Origin: Desulfovulcanus ferrireducens
Lineage (GTDB): Bacteria; Desulfobacterota; Desulfovibrionia; Desulfovibrionales; Desulfonatronovibrionaceae
Direction: 5' to 3'
Assembly: GCF_018704065.1 (NCBI RefSeq)
Contig: NZ_JAGUQP010000001.1
Span: 198,490 to 262,489 of the forward strand
Length of the DNA stretch: 64,000 nucleotides
The notes beneath the pieces are model-generated. The model worked only from the letters and a program-made list of their open reading frames with translations, ran no database searches and was not told where the DNA came from. Shown piece by piece: positions 18,401-26,611 of this stretch; the first letter of the stretch is position 1, and each line of letters starts with the position of its first letter. Made by a program: the position numbers and the translations under genes.

Positions 18401-18982
18401 ATTTATGATGAAGAAGATCCCGCTGTTGTCTGGGCTATTTTAGTGACCATTTTTACCGGTCAAAAGTATGGAAAAAAAGTTGGCTTCTGCGGTCAGGGCG
18501 TATCCAATAGTAAAATAATCAGAGGGTTGGTGTGCATTGCCGGTATAGTCTCTGCTTCAGTTGTTCCTGACACCTATGCCCAGACTAAATATGATATTGC
18601 AGCCATGGAAAAGGAGAACATCAAACCTAAAGATTTGGGTAAGTGGCTTAAAAAACAACATTTAGAGAGGTTGCATAATCTGCTTAAAGAACATGGCTAT
18701 GAGCATATTTTGAAGAAATATTCTTCAGATAGAGACCTTATGGATTGGTACGAGGGAGAGCTTTCTCGTTTACATGAACAATTGTATTCTAACTTAGGTT
18801 CGCCTAAAGAAGATTTTTATCGTCAGGAATTGGAAGCTTTTCGCTCCATTTTCCATAAACCAGTCATTTATGCCAACTGGGATTGGCAGACCACCGTAAA
18901 CGATGCTCTCCATCAGGCAGGGTTTACTTCGTTTGAAGAGCAGGAAAAGGCAATGCAGGAACAGGCCGAAAAAGTCTGGTAA
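15410..18982 (+). CDS. ppsA: Enlarged phosphoenolpyruvate synthase / PPDK-family enzyme
   Basis: A 1190-residue protein of the PEP-utilising family (E. coli PpsA has 792). After about 100 extra N-terminal residues comes the nucleotide-binding domain (VPVAVRSSAAGEDSRKKAFAG), then the swivelling domain with phospho-acceptor H526 in GGDTSHAAITSRELGIPAVIG. The PEP/pyruvate barrel begins with LLRAEFMLGNIGVHPMAL and carries SIGSNDMTQLVLGTDRDN and C1027 in GFCGQG. Between IGVHP (about 629) and the barrel motif DYKTNEY (about 863) lie about 234 residues, against about 60 in E. coli, so about 170 mostly charged, helical residues are inserted. ATG 15410 is preferred over ATG 15404 because AAGGAG ends at 15403. 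It likely interconverts pyruvate and PEP alongside pyc. Confidence 0.78.
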   Translation: MAKEEKQQGQCKKKAAKNLEKIKQKLVLTGEDIKAIGEEAELLVGGKNYNTAIISTIDDIRAPQFRAISSLAFHKLLDETKVNAATIRSVVDKEYDAIDWNDAEINKDPEYLKKFVRKTARKVRNTTGKEGTLIPLRTFINNVVEGFATSPEGIDQLRKRSVLVQVAILSVDLPKDVQEAVRQAYREICKEAGLENVPVAVRSSAAGEDSRKKAFAGLQDTYLNIVGENAVVEAYHWDCASAYNLRSMTYRREAILDAVAKAESTGDDSIAIQAKKEWAIENTSLSVCIMRMINPVISGTAFSADTATGCRGTDRKDLVSIDASYGLGEAVVSGMVTPDKFYVYQRDDGQEVVIRFMGYKGKKIVYDDDGEGTKVVEVPEDQACRWSLSLAQAEMVAKGVRAISKAYGGMIMDTEFCIDKWDRLWFVQARPETRWNEELEKHPHTIFMRRMEVDQQALENAEVIVEGNGASRGAGQGTVRFLRSALELNKIGKGDVLAAERTDPDMVPGMRVASAIIADAGGDTSHAAITSRELGIPAVIGVKRLEVLRNLDGEEVTVDGSRGKVYRGLLPLVEVGGEIDVSKLPATRTKVGLILADVGQALFLSRLREVPDFEVGLLRAEFMLGNIGVHPMALEAYDNGSLQMLVEKKLKEMEDDLTKIIKDQLAAGVVTLDLKLRKYVGIVTGLAQEIKKLTEQEGAKGTDEVLAIHRQLRELDHKWDEHLDLATKRLDTLKTSTDLREHIAVIMGYTDELLLHGGNDPESTQKRQEIEDRIKEIEERIKDDPFVQEVMAKIKALRTDVAQKVSLKQGMDDVRSLPQKIAEILHLKGYRSGKELYVQTLAQGLALFSMAFYGKPIIYRTTDYKTNEYRNLLGGLLFEDYEDNPMLGYRGVARDVHDWELEAFKLARGAFGGKNLQLMLPFVRTLEQARSMKRYLANVHKLRSGEDGLKLILMSEIPSNAILAKEFIKEFDGFSIGSNDMTQLVLGTDRDNARLRHIYDEEDPAVVWAILVTIFTGQKYGKKVGFCGQGVSNSKIIRGLVCIAGIVSASVVPDTYAQTKYDIAAMEKENIKPKDLGKWLKKQHLERLHNLLKEHGYEHILKKYSSDRDLMDWYEGELSRLHEQLYSNLGSPKEDFYRQELEAFRSIFHKPVIYANWDWQTTVNDALHQAGFTSFEEQEKAMQEQAEKVW

Positions 18983-18985
18983 AAG

Positions 18986-19010
18986 AGGCGGCTTGATGGC
19001 CGCCTTTTTC
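18986..19010 (+). terminator. Rho-independent terminator after the PEP-synthase-like gene
   Basis: AGGCGGC (18986-18992) pairs with GCCGCCT (18999-19005) around a 6-base loop and is followed by TTTTTC. It lies between the PEP-synthase-like stop and dxs, only 17 bases before the dxs ATG, so dxs needs read-through or a promoter overlapping this site. Confidence 0.8.
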
Positions 19011-19026
19011 GTGAGAGTATGCAACA

Positions 19027-20919
19027 ATGACTAAAAAAATTCTTGCCCGAATTGATAGGCCGCAAGATATTTCCTCTCTTTCATTAGACGATCTGACCGA
19101 ACTAGCCAAAGAGATTAGAGAGCTGATTATAGAAGTAGTGGCCAAAAATGGGGGGCATTTGGCTCCATCTTTAGGGGTCGTTGAGCTGACTTTGGCTTTG
19201 CTTAAAGTATTTGACCCGGGCCACGATAAATTTATCTGGGATGTGGGGCATCAGGCATACGCTTATAAGATTTTGACAGGCCGGAAAGACAATTTTCATA
19301 CTTTGCGCCGCCTTGGTGGTATCAGCGGGTTTCCCAAACCATCAGAAAGTGTTTATGACCATTTTGGGGTCGGTCATTCCAGCACATCTATTTCCGCAGG
19401 GTTAGGTATGGCTGTGGCCAGGGATATTTTAGGGCAAAGTCAAAAGGTGCTGGCCATTATTGGCGACGGGTCCATGACCGGAGGTCTGGCCTACGAGGGG
19501 TTGAATCAGGCTGGCGACCTGGACAGGGATTTGATTGTAATCTTAAATGATAATGAAATGTCCATTGCCAAAAATGTTGGCGCCTTGTCTTCGTTTTTAA
19601 GTAGAAAGTTGACTTCTCGCTGGGTGCTCAGGTTGAAAAAAGAGATGGAAGCCTGGATGCGCCAGATTCCCAAAATTGGCGATGAACTTGTCCATTATGC
19701 CCGTCGGAGCGAAGAGTCTTTAAAGATTTTTTTTACTCCTGGTATGCTGTTCGAGGCCTTTAAGTTTAATTATTTGGGCCCTATTGATGGACATAATCTA
19801 AAAAGGCTTATTGAATTTTTTGACCACATCAAGACCTTGGAGGGGCCACTTCTGGTTCATGTGCTGACCAAAAAGGGTAAAGGGTATAAACCAGCAGAAA
19901 ACAATCCTACTTATTTTCACGGTGTTGGCTGCTTTGAACCTGAAACAGGAGCAGCCAAGAAGTTTGGCACATGTTTTTTGCCCAGTTATACGGACGTATT
20001 TGGTCAGACACTATGTTCATTGGCTGAAAAAGATGACCGGATCGTAGCTATTACAGCTGCAATGCCGGAAGGAACAGGTCTGTCTTCCTTTGCCCAAAAA
20101 TTTCCTGATAGATTTTTTGATGTGGGAATTTGTGAACAACATGCAGTGACTTTTGCTGCCGGACTTGCCACCCAGGGGTTTAAGCCGGTAGTGGCCATAT
20201 ATTCTACCTTTCTGCAGCGGTCTTATGATCAGATTGTGCACGATGTGTGTTTGCAAAACCTGCCTGTTACTTTCTGTCTGGATCGGGGTGGGCTGGTTGG
20301 TGAGGATGGGCCGACACATCATGGAGCTTTTGATCTGTCATACTTACGCCATGTTCCGAACATGACTTTAATGGCTCCCAAAGATGAGGCAGAGTTGCAG
20401 GATTTACTTTACACAGCTATAAACTATCCTGGTCCCAGTGCTGTCCGCTATCCGCGCGGGGTAGGAGTAGGCGTCGAATTAAAGGATAATTTTCAAAATA
20501 TTCCCTTGGGCCAGGGGGAGCTGCTTCGCGATGGGCAGGATGGACTTATTGTAGCTATCGGCAGCCGCGTGTATCCAGCTTTGGAAGCTGCCCAGGAGTT
20601 GGAAGAAGAAAATGATTTACAGATAGCAGTTTATAATGCCCGTTTTGTTAAACCTTTGCCAGAGGATGATTTAAGGCAACTAGCTTCCAAGTTTAATAAA
20701 CTCCTGCTGGTAGAAGAAAATGTTCTGGCCGGGGGGTTTGGCTCGGCAGTTTTAGAATTTTTAGCTGACAATGGTCTTTTAACCAATTTGATGATAAAAA
20801 GGATTGGACTTCCGGACAAGTTTGTTGAACATGGTCCGCAAAAGGTTTTGCGGCAAATGTTGGGTTTAGGGAAAGATGGCATAAAAAAGAGCGTGCTTAA
20901 ATTGGTACAAGGAGAATAA
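19027..20919 (+). CDS. dxs: 1-deoxy-D-xylulose-5-phosphate synthase
   Basis: Dxs condenses pyruvate and glyceraldehyde-3-phosphate to DXP, using thiamine diphosphate. DXP feeds isoprenoid, thiamine-thiazole and pyridoxal synthesis. The 630-residue protein has [10 protein letters not shown] (H44), the thiamine-diphosphate motif [18 protein letters not shown]...LNDNEMS, the transketolase pyrimidine-domain segment [19 protein letters not shown] and the C-terminal transketolase domain. It is followed 2 bases later by thiC, consistent with supply of thiamine precursors; pdxA in this window uses the same precursor pathway. Confidence 0.96.
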   Translation: MTKKILARIDRPQDISSLSLDDLTELAKEIRELIIEVVAKNGGHLAPSLGVVELTLALLKVFDPGHDKFIWDVGHQAYAYKILTGRKDNFHTLRRLGGISGFPKPSESVYDHFGVGHSSTSISAGLGMAVARDILGQSQKVLAIIGDGSMTGGLAYEGLNQAGDLDRDLIVILNDNEMSIAKNVGALSSFLSRKLTSRWVLRLKKEMEAWMRQIPKIGDELVHYARRSEESLKIFFTPGMLFEAFKFNYLGPIDGHNLKRLIEFFDHIKTLEGPLLVHVLTKKGKGYKPAENNPTYFHGVGCFEPETGAAKKFGTCFLPSYTDVFGQTLCSLAEKDDRIVAITAAMPEGTGLSSFAQKFPDRFFDVGICEQHAVTFAAGLATQGFKPVVAIYSTFLQRSYDQIVHDVCLQNLPVTFCLDRGGLVGEDGPTHHGAFDLSYLRHVPNMTLMAPKDEAELQDLLYTAINYPGPSAVRYPRGVGVGVELKDNFQNIPLGQGELLRDGQDGLIVAIGSRVYPALEAAQELEEENDLQIAVYNARFVKPLPEDDLRQLASKFNKLLLVEENVLAGGFGSAVLEFLADNGLLTNLMIKRIGLPDKFVEHGPQKVLRQMLGLGKDGIKKSVLKLVQGE

Positions 20920-20921
20920 AG

Positions 20922-22190
20922 TTGGATATGCTTACCAAAAATAAAGTTTTAGCTGAAATTTTAGATAAAAATCTAGATGCCATTGCACAAGCTGAACAAT
21001 TATCAAGTGAGACAATTAAGCAAAGTGTGCAAAAAGGCTCCATGGTTGTCCTGGCAAATCCTAAACATGGTAATGTGTTACCGATTTTAATTGGCCAGCC
21101 AGCTCGTATTAAAGTTAACGCCAATATTGGTACTTCCCCCTTTATCAATGATCTGGAGTTGGAACTGAAGAAAGTTCAGGTAGCTTACAACAGCGGGGCA
21201 CATACGATAATGGATTTATCTACAGCAGGCAATCTGGATGAAATCCGTAAACTAATAATTGAACATTCTCCTTTGCCTGTGGGCACGGTGCCTATTTATT
21301 CAGTGGCTCAAAAATATATTAGTCAGGGACAAGACCCGAGCCGGATGTCCACTCAGGAGATTTTTGAAGAGATCCACAAACAGGCTGAGCAAGGTGTGGA
21401 CTTTATGACCGTGCATTGCGGTGTGACAAAGAGGGCGACCAGCCTGGTGAAAGAGGGACAGCGACTCTTGGGCATTGTTTCGAGGGGCGGGTCGATTCTG
21501 ACCAAATGGATGCAAGTAAACGACAAGGAAAATCCACTTTATGAACATTATGATGATCTTTTGAAATTGGCCAAAGAATATAATCTGACTCTAAGTCTGG
21601 GTGATGGTATGCGTCCGGGAGCAGGCGCTGATGCCGGCGATGCACCTCAGTGGGAAGAGGTAATTGTCCTTTCAGAGCTTACCTTAAAGGCCTGGGAAGA
21701 AGGGGTCCAGGTTATGATCGAGGGTCCCGGGCATGTTCCTTTGCATCTTATAGAGAGTCAGATTCGAGGCATAAAACAACTTTGCCACAATGCCCCTCTA
21801 TATGTACTTGGACCTCTCACTACGGATGTTGCCCCTGGTTATGATCATATTGCCGGAGCCATTGGCGGGGCTTTGGCTGCTATAAACGGGGCAGACTTTT
21901 TATGTTATTTAACCCCTGCTGAACACTTAACTTTGCCTACTTTAGAAGATGTCCATGAAGGAGTGGTTGCTTCCCTTATTGCTGCTCATAGCGCAGAAGT
22001 TGCCATGGGTCGGAAAGATGCAACTGAGCGTAATAACGAGATTTCCAAGGCCAGAAAAGAGCTTGACTGGGAGCGCATAACTACCTTGGCGCTTGCTCCT
22101 GAGACGGTAAAGAGAAGACGTAAGGATTTTGCGGGTAAAGAAGAATGTGCCATGTGCGGTGAATTCTGCGCAGTGAAGATGCTTAGATAA
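20922..22190 (+). CDS. thiC: ThiC-family radical SAM enzyme (HMP-P synthase)
   Basis: ThiC converts aminoimidazole ribotide to the thiamine pyrimidine HMP-P. At 422 residues this is the short form without the extra N-terminal domain of E. coli or plant ThiC. Signatures include NANIGTSPFINDLE, VDFMTVHCGVTKRA, SRGGSILTKWM, SLGDGMRPGAGADAGDAPQ and EGPGHVPLH. The C-terminal cluster motif reads CAMCGEFC (C409, C412, C416), CX2CX3C, one residue shorter than the CX2CX4C of long ThiC proteins. TTG 20922 is used because AAGGAG is 7 bases upstream; ATG 20928 is possible. The paralogue BzaF (hydroxybenzimidazole synthase) is the main alternative, but the dxs linkage favours ThiC. Confidence 0.85.
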   Translation: MDMLTKNKVLAEILDKNLDAIAQAEQLSSETIKQSVQKGSMVVLANPKHGNVLPILIGQPARIKVNANIGTSPFINDLELELKKVQVAYNSGAHTIMDLSTAGNLDEIRKLIIEHSPLPVGTVPIYSVAQKYISQGQDPSRMSTQEIFEEIHKQAEQGVDFMTVHCGVTKRATSLVKEGQRLLGIVSRGGSILTKWMQVNDKENPLYEHYDDLLKLAKEYNLTLSLGDGMRPGAGADAGDAPQWEEVIVLSELTLKAWEEGVQVMIEGPGHVPLHLIESQIRGIKQLCHNAPLYVLGPLTTDVAPGYDHIAGAIGGALAAINGADFLCYLTPAEHLTLPTLEDVHEGVVASLIAAHSAEVAMGRKDATERNNEISKARKELDWERITTLALAPETVKRRRKDFAGKEECAMCGEFCAVKMLR

Positions 22191-22192
22191 GA

Positions 22193-22267
22193 AAACGAGG
22201 AAGCGGAGAAACGTATAAATGGTTAATCAAATAATCCCCGCATCCCAGCTTCTCCGCTTCCTCGTTT
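22193..22267. terminator. 18-bp convergent hairpin between thiC and the DUF190 gene
   Basis: AAACGAGGAAGCGGAGAA (22193-22210) is the exact reverse complement of 22250-22267. The loop is 39 bases. The right arm touches the stop codon of the minus-strand gene. Read on the minus strand the stem is followed by a short T run, so it most likely ends both convergent transcripts. Confidence 0.65.
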
Positions 22268-22599
22268 CAGCTGTGCCGATAGAAAATAACCTGCACTGGT
22301 TCTCTGGTGATTAACCCTTCCTTGAGCATGGGGTCGATGGTTTGTAAAAAGGTATTGATTTTGTCGGATGTATCCACGATTTCAATAACCAGGGGCATAT
22401 CTTCTGAAAGGCGCAAAATTTTTGAGCTGTGGATCCGGCTGTTTGCTCCATAACCCAGGACCCCGCGTAGCACCGTAGCCCCTGCCAGGCCCATTTCTCT
22501 GGCTTTAAGCACTAGCTGTTCAAATAAAGGTTTGTTATCAAACTTATCATTTTCTCCGATAAAAATACGGATACGTTCGGCTCGTTCAGGTAAATGCAT
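22267..22599 (-). CDS. DUF190 PII-like protein
   Basis: A 110-residue protein of the DUF190 family, which folds like a PII signalling protein. The pattern ERIRIFIGENDKFDNKPLFEQLVLKAREMGLAGATVLRGVLGYG is characteristic; PLVIEIVDTSDKINTFLQTI follows. Family members often neighbour crcB fluoride-channel genes, but no crcB is present here. It is convergent with thiC, and divergent from the CYTH gene with about 60 bases between them. The ligand is unknown. A ribosome site (AGGAGG on the minus strand) precedes the ATG. Confidence 0.88.
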   Translation of the reverse strand: MHLPERAERIRIFIGENDKFDNKPLFEQLVLKAREMGLAGATVLRGVLGYGANSRIHSSKILRLSEDMPLVIEIVDTSDKINTFLQTIDPMLKEGLITREPVQVIFYRHS

Positions 22600-22659
22600 C
22601 TTGTTACCTCCTATTGTTTTTTATATTAAAGCAAAGCCTTATCAGGTGCAAGGAGACAA

Positions 22660-23247
22660 ATGGCTTTAGAAGTAGAACTCAAGTTCCCGCTAGAAAGTTT
22701 TGACTCACTTGTCTCGATTTTGGAAAACAAAGGGAAAAAGCTTTCGACCTGGTATTTTGAACAAAATATTGTCCTGGATACGCAGGAGCAGCTACTTAAA
22801 GGGAAAGATATACTTTTGCGTTTGCGCAAAGGCTTAGATCATGTCCTTACCTTAAAATTTCCTGAGGTAGACACGGATGGCCTAGTGAAGAAAAGAGAAG
22901 AACTGGAAGCCAAAGTGGAGGACATTTATATTTTAGAAGATATTTTTAAGACTTTGGGTTTTTTCCCTTTTTTAACTTATGAGAAATTCAGGCAGAAGTG
23001 GGAACTAGAGGATTGTAAAATTTGCCTGGATATTTTGCCTTTTGGAAATTTTATAGAAATCGAGGGCGATAAAATTTTTCAGGCAGCCAAAATATTACGA
23101 TTGGCAGTCGAACAAGGAACAAAAAAGACCTATTATGAATTGTTTCAAGATTTTTTGAAAAGCCATAACTTGCCTTTGGAAGAGAGTTTTGTTTTTTCTG
23201 AGAAAGAAAAGGAGTTGATTGCCGCAAGACTTGGCGTGAAAATTTAA
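22660..23247 (+). CDS. CYTH-domain protein (CyaB/thiamine-triphosphatase fold)
   Basis: A 195-residue protein starting with the signature EVELKF (the ExExK motif that binds metal and triphosphate), followed by the basic residues of LLRLRKG and LTLKFP and acidic ones in FIEIEGD. CYTH enzymes act on organic triphosphates or polyphosphate, or, in the CyaB subgroup, form cAMP; which applies here cannot be told from sequence. The next gene follows after 16 bases, so they are probably cotranscribed. Confidence 0.85.
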   Translation: MALEVELKFPLESFDSLVSILENKGKKLSTWYFEQNIVLDTQEQLLKGKDILLRLRKGLDHVLTLKFPEVDTDGLVKKREELEAKVEDIYILEDIFKTLGFFPFLTYEKFRQKWELEDCKICLDILPFGNFIEIEGDKIFQAAKILRLAVEQGTKKTYYELFQDFLKSHNLPLEESFVFSEKEKELIAARLGVKI

Positions 23248-23263
23248 AGACTTGGAGAAAGAT

Positions 23264-24478
23264 ATGTTTACAGATACACAGTTGGACAAATATGCTAAAG
23301 TGTTGATTTGGGGGATGAGAAAGGCCCGCACAAAGCAATTTAGCAAAGGCGATGTTGTTCTGCTGCGCACAGACAAATCCGCTTTGCCTTTGGCAGACAA
23401 GGTGTTTCAAAAATTACTGGAACTTGGATTAAATCCCGTGGTGCGCATTAATTTGCCCGAGGACATGGAGAAGACCTTTTTTACCCATGCCTCTGACGAA
23501 CAGATCACTTTCAAGGTGCCTGGAGATGAAGAACTTTATAATCATTTGAATGGTCTTATTTCCTTGCTTGGGCCTGAATCATTAACCCACCTCAAAGATA
23601 TTGACCCGTCCCGTATCGGCAAACTGGCTGTGGCCAAAAAGTATTTGCGCGATATCCTGGAAAAGAGGGAAAACCAGGGGGATTTTGGCTGGACCTTGTG
23701 TCTTTATCCTACTCAGGAGCTTGCCAGCAAGGCCGGCTTAAGTTTTGAAGAATATACTGAACAGGTGATAAAGGCAGTATATCTGGATCATGACGACCCT
23801 TGTTCGGATTGGGAAAGGGTCTATAACCTGGCTCAAGAAGTAAAAGATTGGTTGAACAGCCTGGAAGTAGAATACTTTCATGTCCTGTCCGAAAACACAG
23901 ACATGAAGGTTTACCAGGGAGAGATGCGGCGCTGGCTAGGTGTTTCCGGGCATAATATCCCTAGTTTTGAACTCTTTTTATCGCCGGACTACCGTTATAC
24001 CGAAGGCGTTTATTTTGCGGACCAGCCATCCTATCGCAGCGGCAATGTCGTCCGCGGAGTGCGTCTGGAATTTAAAGAAGGCCAGGTGATTGATGTAAAG
24101 GCTGAGGAAGGAGAGGAGTTTGTGCGCAAACAACTGAACATGGATAGAGGCGCTTCCTTCCTTGGCGAGTTTTCACTGACCGACAAGCGTTTTTCCCGTA
24201 TCAGTAAATTTATGGCCCATACCCTTTATGATGAAAATTTCGGAGGAGAATTTGGCAATTGCCATGTTGCTGTTGGAGCTTCTTATGCCGATACCTATGC
24301 GGGTGACCCGAAAGAATTGACTCCCGAGAAGAAAAAAGAACTCGGGTTTAATGATTCAGCTCTGCACTGGGATCTGGTGAATACGGAAGCCAAGGTTGTT
24401 TATGCCTATCTTAAAAACAAGGAACGGGTAACCATTTACGAGAATGGAAAGTTTTTGATGGATGGCCTGGAAGATTAA
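23264..24478 (+). CDS. M29-family aminopeptidase
   Basis: A 404-residue metallo-aminopeptidase related to the thermophilic AmpS/AmpT/PepS enzymes. The C-terminal half carries the metal-binding segments: a glutamate in RGVRLEFKEGQVIDV, the GEFSLTDKRFSRI region, HTLYDENFGGEFGNCHVAVG, and the HxD of SALHWDLV. ATG 23264 is chosen because GGAGA lies 5 bases upstream; the longer TTG start at 23252 would place that site inside the gene. It is cytoplasmic, with no signal peptide. Confidence 0.9.
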   Translation: MFTDTQLDKYAKVLIWGMRKARTKQFSKGDVVLLRTDKSALPLADKVFQKLLELGLNPVVRINLPEDMEKTFFTHASDEQITFKVPGDEELYNHLNGLISLLGPESLTHLKDIDPSRIGKLAVAKKYLRDILEKRENQGDFGWTLCLYPTQELASKAGLSFEEYTEQVIKAVYLDHDDPCSDWERVYNLAQEVKDWLNSLEVEYFHVLSENTDMKVYQGEMRRWLGVSGHNIPSFELFLSPDYRYTEGVYFADQPSYRSGNVVRGVRLEFKEGQVIDVKAEEGEEFVRKQLNMDRGASFLGEFSLTDKRFSRISKFMAHTLYDENFGGEFGNCHVAVGASYADTYAGDPKELTPEKKKELGFNDSALHWDLVNTEAKVVYAYLKNKERVTIYENGKFLMDGLED

Positions 24479-25522
24479 TGCCTGCCAAGCCAAGCTGCCG
24501 CCAACACAGAGTGCCCCAGACATACTCAGCACCAGCGAAATGAGGAGTGGGCACTTCAAAAATAGTTGTTGGCGGCATTGAGCGCCTTGTTGGTCGCTCT
24601 TCTCCCTTCTTACTTGCTTGCCTCAAATTTTACGCATTGCATCTTCATGATAATCCTTCCCTTAATCGTTCGCTATCATTTAACATCATTTTGTCATTGA
24701 TTATACCCCATGAAATTTTTGCCAAGGTGTTGTTATCACAGAATATAATCAAATTGTTTTGGTGGGTTACTGGGGACTGGCTCCTTTTGCGAAGCAGAAG
24801 CACCTGTTCACAGATATAGCAGGGCAAACCCTTCTGATTTTTAATAAAAAACCTCGCGCCAAGCCGCCAAGTCGCCAAGGAAAACAAAGGCTTTTGTTCG
24901 GCTTAAGGGAACAAGCCGAACAAAAGATTCTCAGCCCTTTGGGCCGATGTTTGATGTGCAATAACGATTTGTTAGATATATAAATTTTCGAATTCAGCTT
25001 AGGTTAGCTCATTTATCCTGGCCTGAAAGGCCAGTAAGTCAGGTCTGTCAGCGTCTTGCTGACAGACCTGACGCTTTCGCTATTTCTACCCTTGGCGTCT
25101 TTGCGTCTTGGCGCGAGAATTTTTGTAATTTAGGTGCGTTTGCCCTGGCAGATATATGGTTTAGGCTGTAAATTTTCGCGGATTTAAGTTAACATTAAAA
25201 AATTGCTCTTTTAGTCTGTTTCCAGTGGAATAATGCTGATTAAAAATTTTGTGGGAATACTAGCTTATAAAGGCCATATGGTTTATAGGGTATAATCATC
25301 AGGCGAATCAGAAAAGTTTTTTACTTTAACGTCAAGAGAAGGCTCTATTCCCGCCTTGTTTCCTCTTCCTCAACTAGTCACATACTCAGAGGAGACTCCG
25401 GAAAATCATCAGCCCCATACTCGCCTGTCACTTCGCCTGTCTCTGATACAGCGTTTGGCTAATTTGGACTGTTTGTCGTTATGTTTATGACTGGCTAAAT
25501 TGTTGGACCAAAGAAGTTCTAT
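24479..25522. other. Large non-coding region with nested foldbacks
   Basis: More than 1 kb without a credible gene between the aminopeptidase and the Pho box of pstS. It holds a foldback right after the aminopeptidase stop (TGCCGCCAACA 24496-24506 with TGTTGGCGGCA 24567-24577, and GTGCCC 24511-24516 with GGGCAC 24549-24554) and the inverted-repeat element at 24846-25124. Open frames across it are short, lack ribosome sites and read through the repeats, so I do not call them. From 25130 to 25522 I see only AT-rich sequence. Confidence 0.7.
24846..25124. repeat. Foldback element with about 34-bp imperfect inverted ends and internal hairpins
   Basis: The left arm (24846-24879, includes CTCGCGCCAAGCCGCCAAG) and the right arm (25091-25124, includes CTTGGCGTCTTTGCGTCTTG) are inverted copies with a few mismatches. 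Inside lie a perfect 14-bp hairpin (CTTTTGTTCGGCTT 24891-24904 with AAGCCGAACAAAAG 24913-24926), a 6-bp hairpin (25018-25034) and a perfect 15-bp hairpin (GTCAGGTCTGTCAGC 25038-25052 with GCTGACAGACCTGAC 25058-25072). The arms resemble the CGCCAAGACGC-type intergenic repeats seen in many bacterial genomes. There is no coding capacity. Confidence 0.75.
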
Positions 25523-25578
25523 TTGTCATCAAAATTTAGCATTCCTGTAACAAAACTGTAACAAATAAGTTCTACATA
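25523..25578 (+). promoter_or_regulatory. Pho box (PhoB binding array) and promoter of pstS
   Basis: Two exact repeats CTGTAAC (25545-25551 and 25556-25562), each followed by an A-rich spacer, have the 11-bp phasing of PhoB sites. A further half-site TTGTCAT (25523-25529) lies exactly two 11-bp turns upstream, with a weak unit between. A -10-like TACATA is at 25573-25578, where it belongs when the Pho box replaces the -35. PhoB, encoded four genes downstream, would activate from here under phosphate limitation. Confidence 0.85.
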
Positions 25579-25616
25579 CTTGTCAACAAAATTGGACAAG
25601 TCAAAAGGAGGTTAAG

Positions 25617-26432
25617 ATGAAGAGGAAGTTATTTTTGTTTATGGCTGTTATAGCCAGTTTGTTGCTTACAGTTTCGGCGTGGGCCGGTTCCATCCAGATT
25701 AAGGGGTCAACCACGGTTTTGCCTGTGGCTCAAAAGATTGCCGAGCAGTTTATGAAAGAGTTTCCGGACATTAGCATTTCCATATCCGGAGGAGGTTCTG
25801 GAAATGGTATCAAAGCCTTGATTGATGGGACTACAGACATAGCTGACAGTTCAAGGTTTATTAAAGACAAAGAGATAAAACTTGCTGTTTCCAAAGGCAG
25901 GTATCCAGTTCCCTTTGCCGTGGCTTATGATTGTATTGTCCCGGTTGTTCATCCTTCTAATCCGGTGTCCAACCTAACATTGGAACAACTCAAGGCTATT
26001 TATACCGGCAGAGTTAAAAATTGGAAGGATGTTGGTGGAGAGGACAGAAGAATTGTAGTTATCTCAAGAGATACATCTTCCGGAACTTATGAAGTGTGGG
26101 AAAAGAAGGTCTTAAAGGGAGCACGTGTCTATGCCGGGGCGCAGCTCCAGGCCTCAAACGGAGCCGTGGCCCAGGTAGTGGCCAAGAATAAATATGCCAT
26201 TGGTTATTTAGGTATTGGTTATTTGAACAAAGATATAAAAGTGGTTAAGGTTAATGGGGTGACCGGGACTCCAGCTACTGCCTTGGACGGCAGTTTTCCT
26301 ATTGCACGCAGCCTGTTCATGTTTACACAAGGTTGGCCAAAAGGTGATGTAGCTAAGTTTATCCGGTATGTTCTCCATCCGCAAAAAGGACAAAAACTGG
26401 TCAGAGAAGTTGGTTTTGTGCCTCTTTATTAG
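25617..26432 (+). CDS. pstS: Phosphate ABC transporter substrate-binding protein PstS
   Basis: A 271-residue periplasmic phosphate-binding protein. Residues 1-23 (MKRKLFLF...SAWA) form a signal peptide cut before GSIQIKGS. The phosphate-contact loops GSTTVLPV, SGGGSGNGIKALIDG, and ISRDTSSGTYEVWE are present. It is the shorter SphX-type form. A ribosome site AGGAGG precedes the ATG. It is the first gene of the pst/pho cluster, directly behind the Pho box, and is separated from pstC by a hairpin that may raise its relative expression. Confidence 0.96.
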   Translation: MKRKLFLFMAVIASLLLTVSAWAGSIQIKGSTTVLPVAQKIAEQFMKEFPDISISISGGGSGNGIKALIDGTTDIADSSRFIKDKEIKLAVSKGRYPVPFAVAYDCIVPVVHPSNPVSNLTLEQLKAIYTGRVKNWKDVGGEDRRIVVISRDTSSGTYEVWEKKVLKGARVYAGAQLQASNGAVAQVVAKNKYAIGYLGIGYLNKDIKVVKVNGVTGTPATALDGSFPIARSLFMFTQGWPKGDVAKFIRYVLHPQKGQKLVREVGFVPLY

Positions 26433-26449
26433 AGGGAGCTAGCTTATGA

Positions 26450-26494
26450 GGCTAAAGGCTTAGGGCTAAAAAAATACCCCTAATGCCTTTAGCC
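26450..26494 (+). terminator. Hairpin between pstS and pstC (partial terminator or mRNA stabiliser)
   Basis: GGCTAAAGGC...TTAGGG (26450-26465) pairs with CCCTAA.GCCTTTAGCC (26478-26494) with one bulge. No T run follows. Such a structure after the binding-protein gene of an ABC operon commonly leaves more of the first message than of the rest; that role here is inferred. Confidence 0.55.
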
Positions 26495-26611
26495 CTTGGT
26501 TGTTGAATCGTGCCTGTCTCCAATGCAGCATTTAGCTGTTCTGGAGTTTTTTGTTGTTGCTACTGATGTGTAGGTAAAAGTCGGGTCGTTAATGAGAGGA
26601 TAAGAAGAAGT

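Noticed and set aside
24547..24983. Open frames of 70-90 codons between the aminopeptidase and the pst operon, on both strands
   Set aside because: They cross inverted repeats and hairpins, lack ribosome sites and match no family; the region is better explained as repeats.
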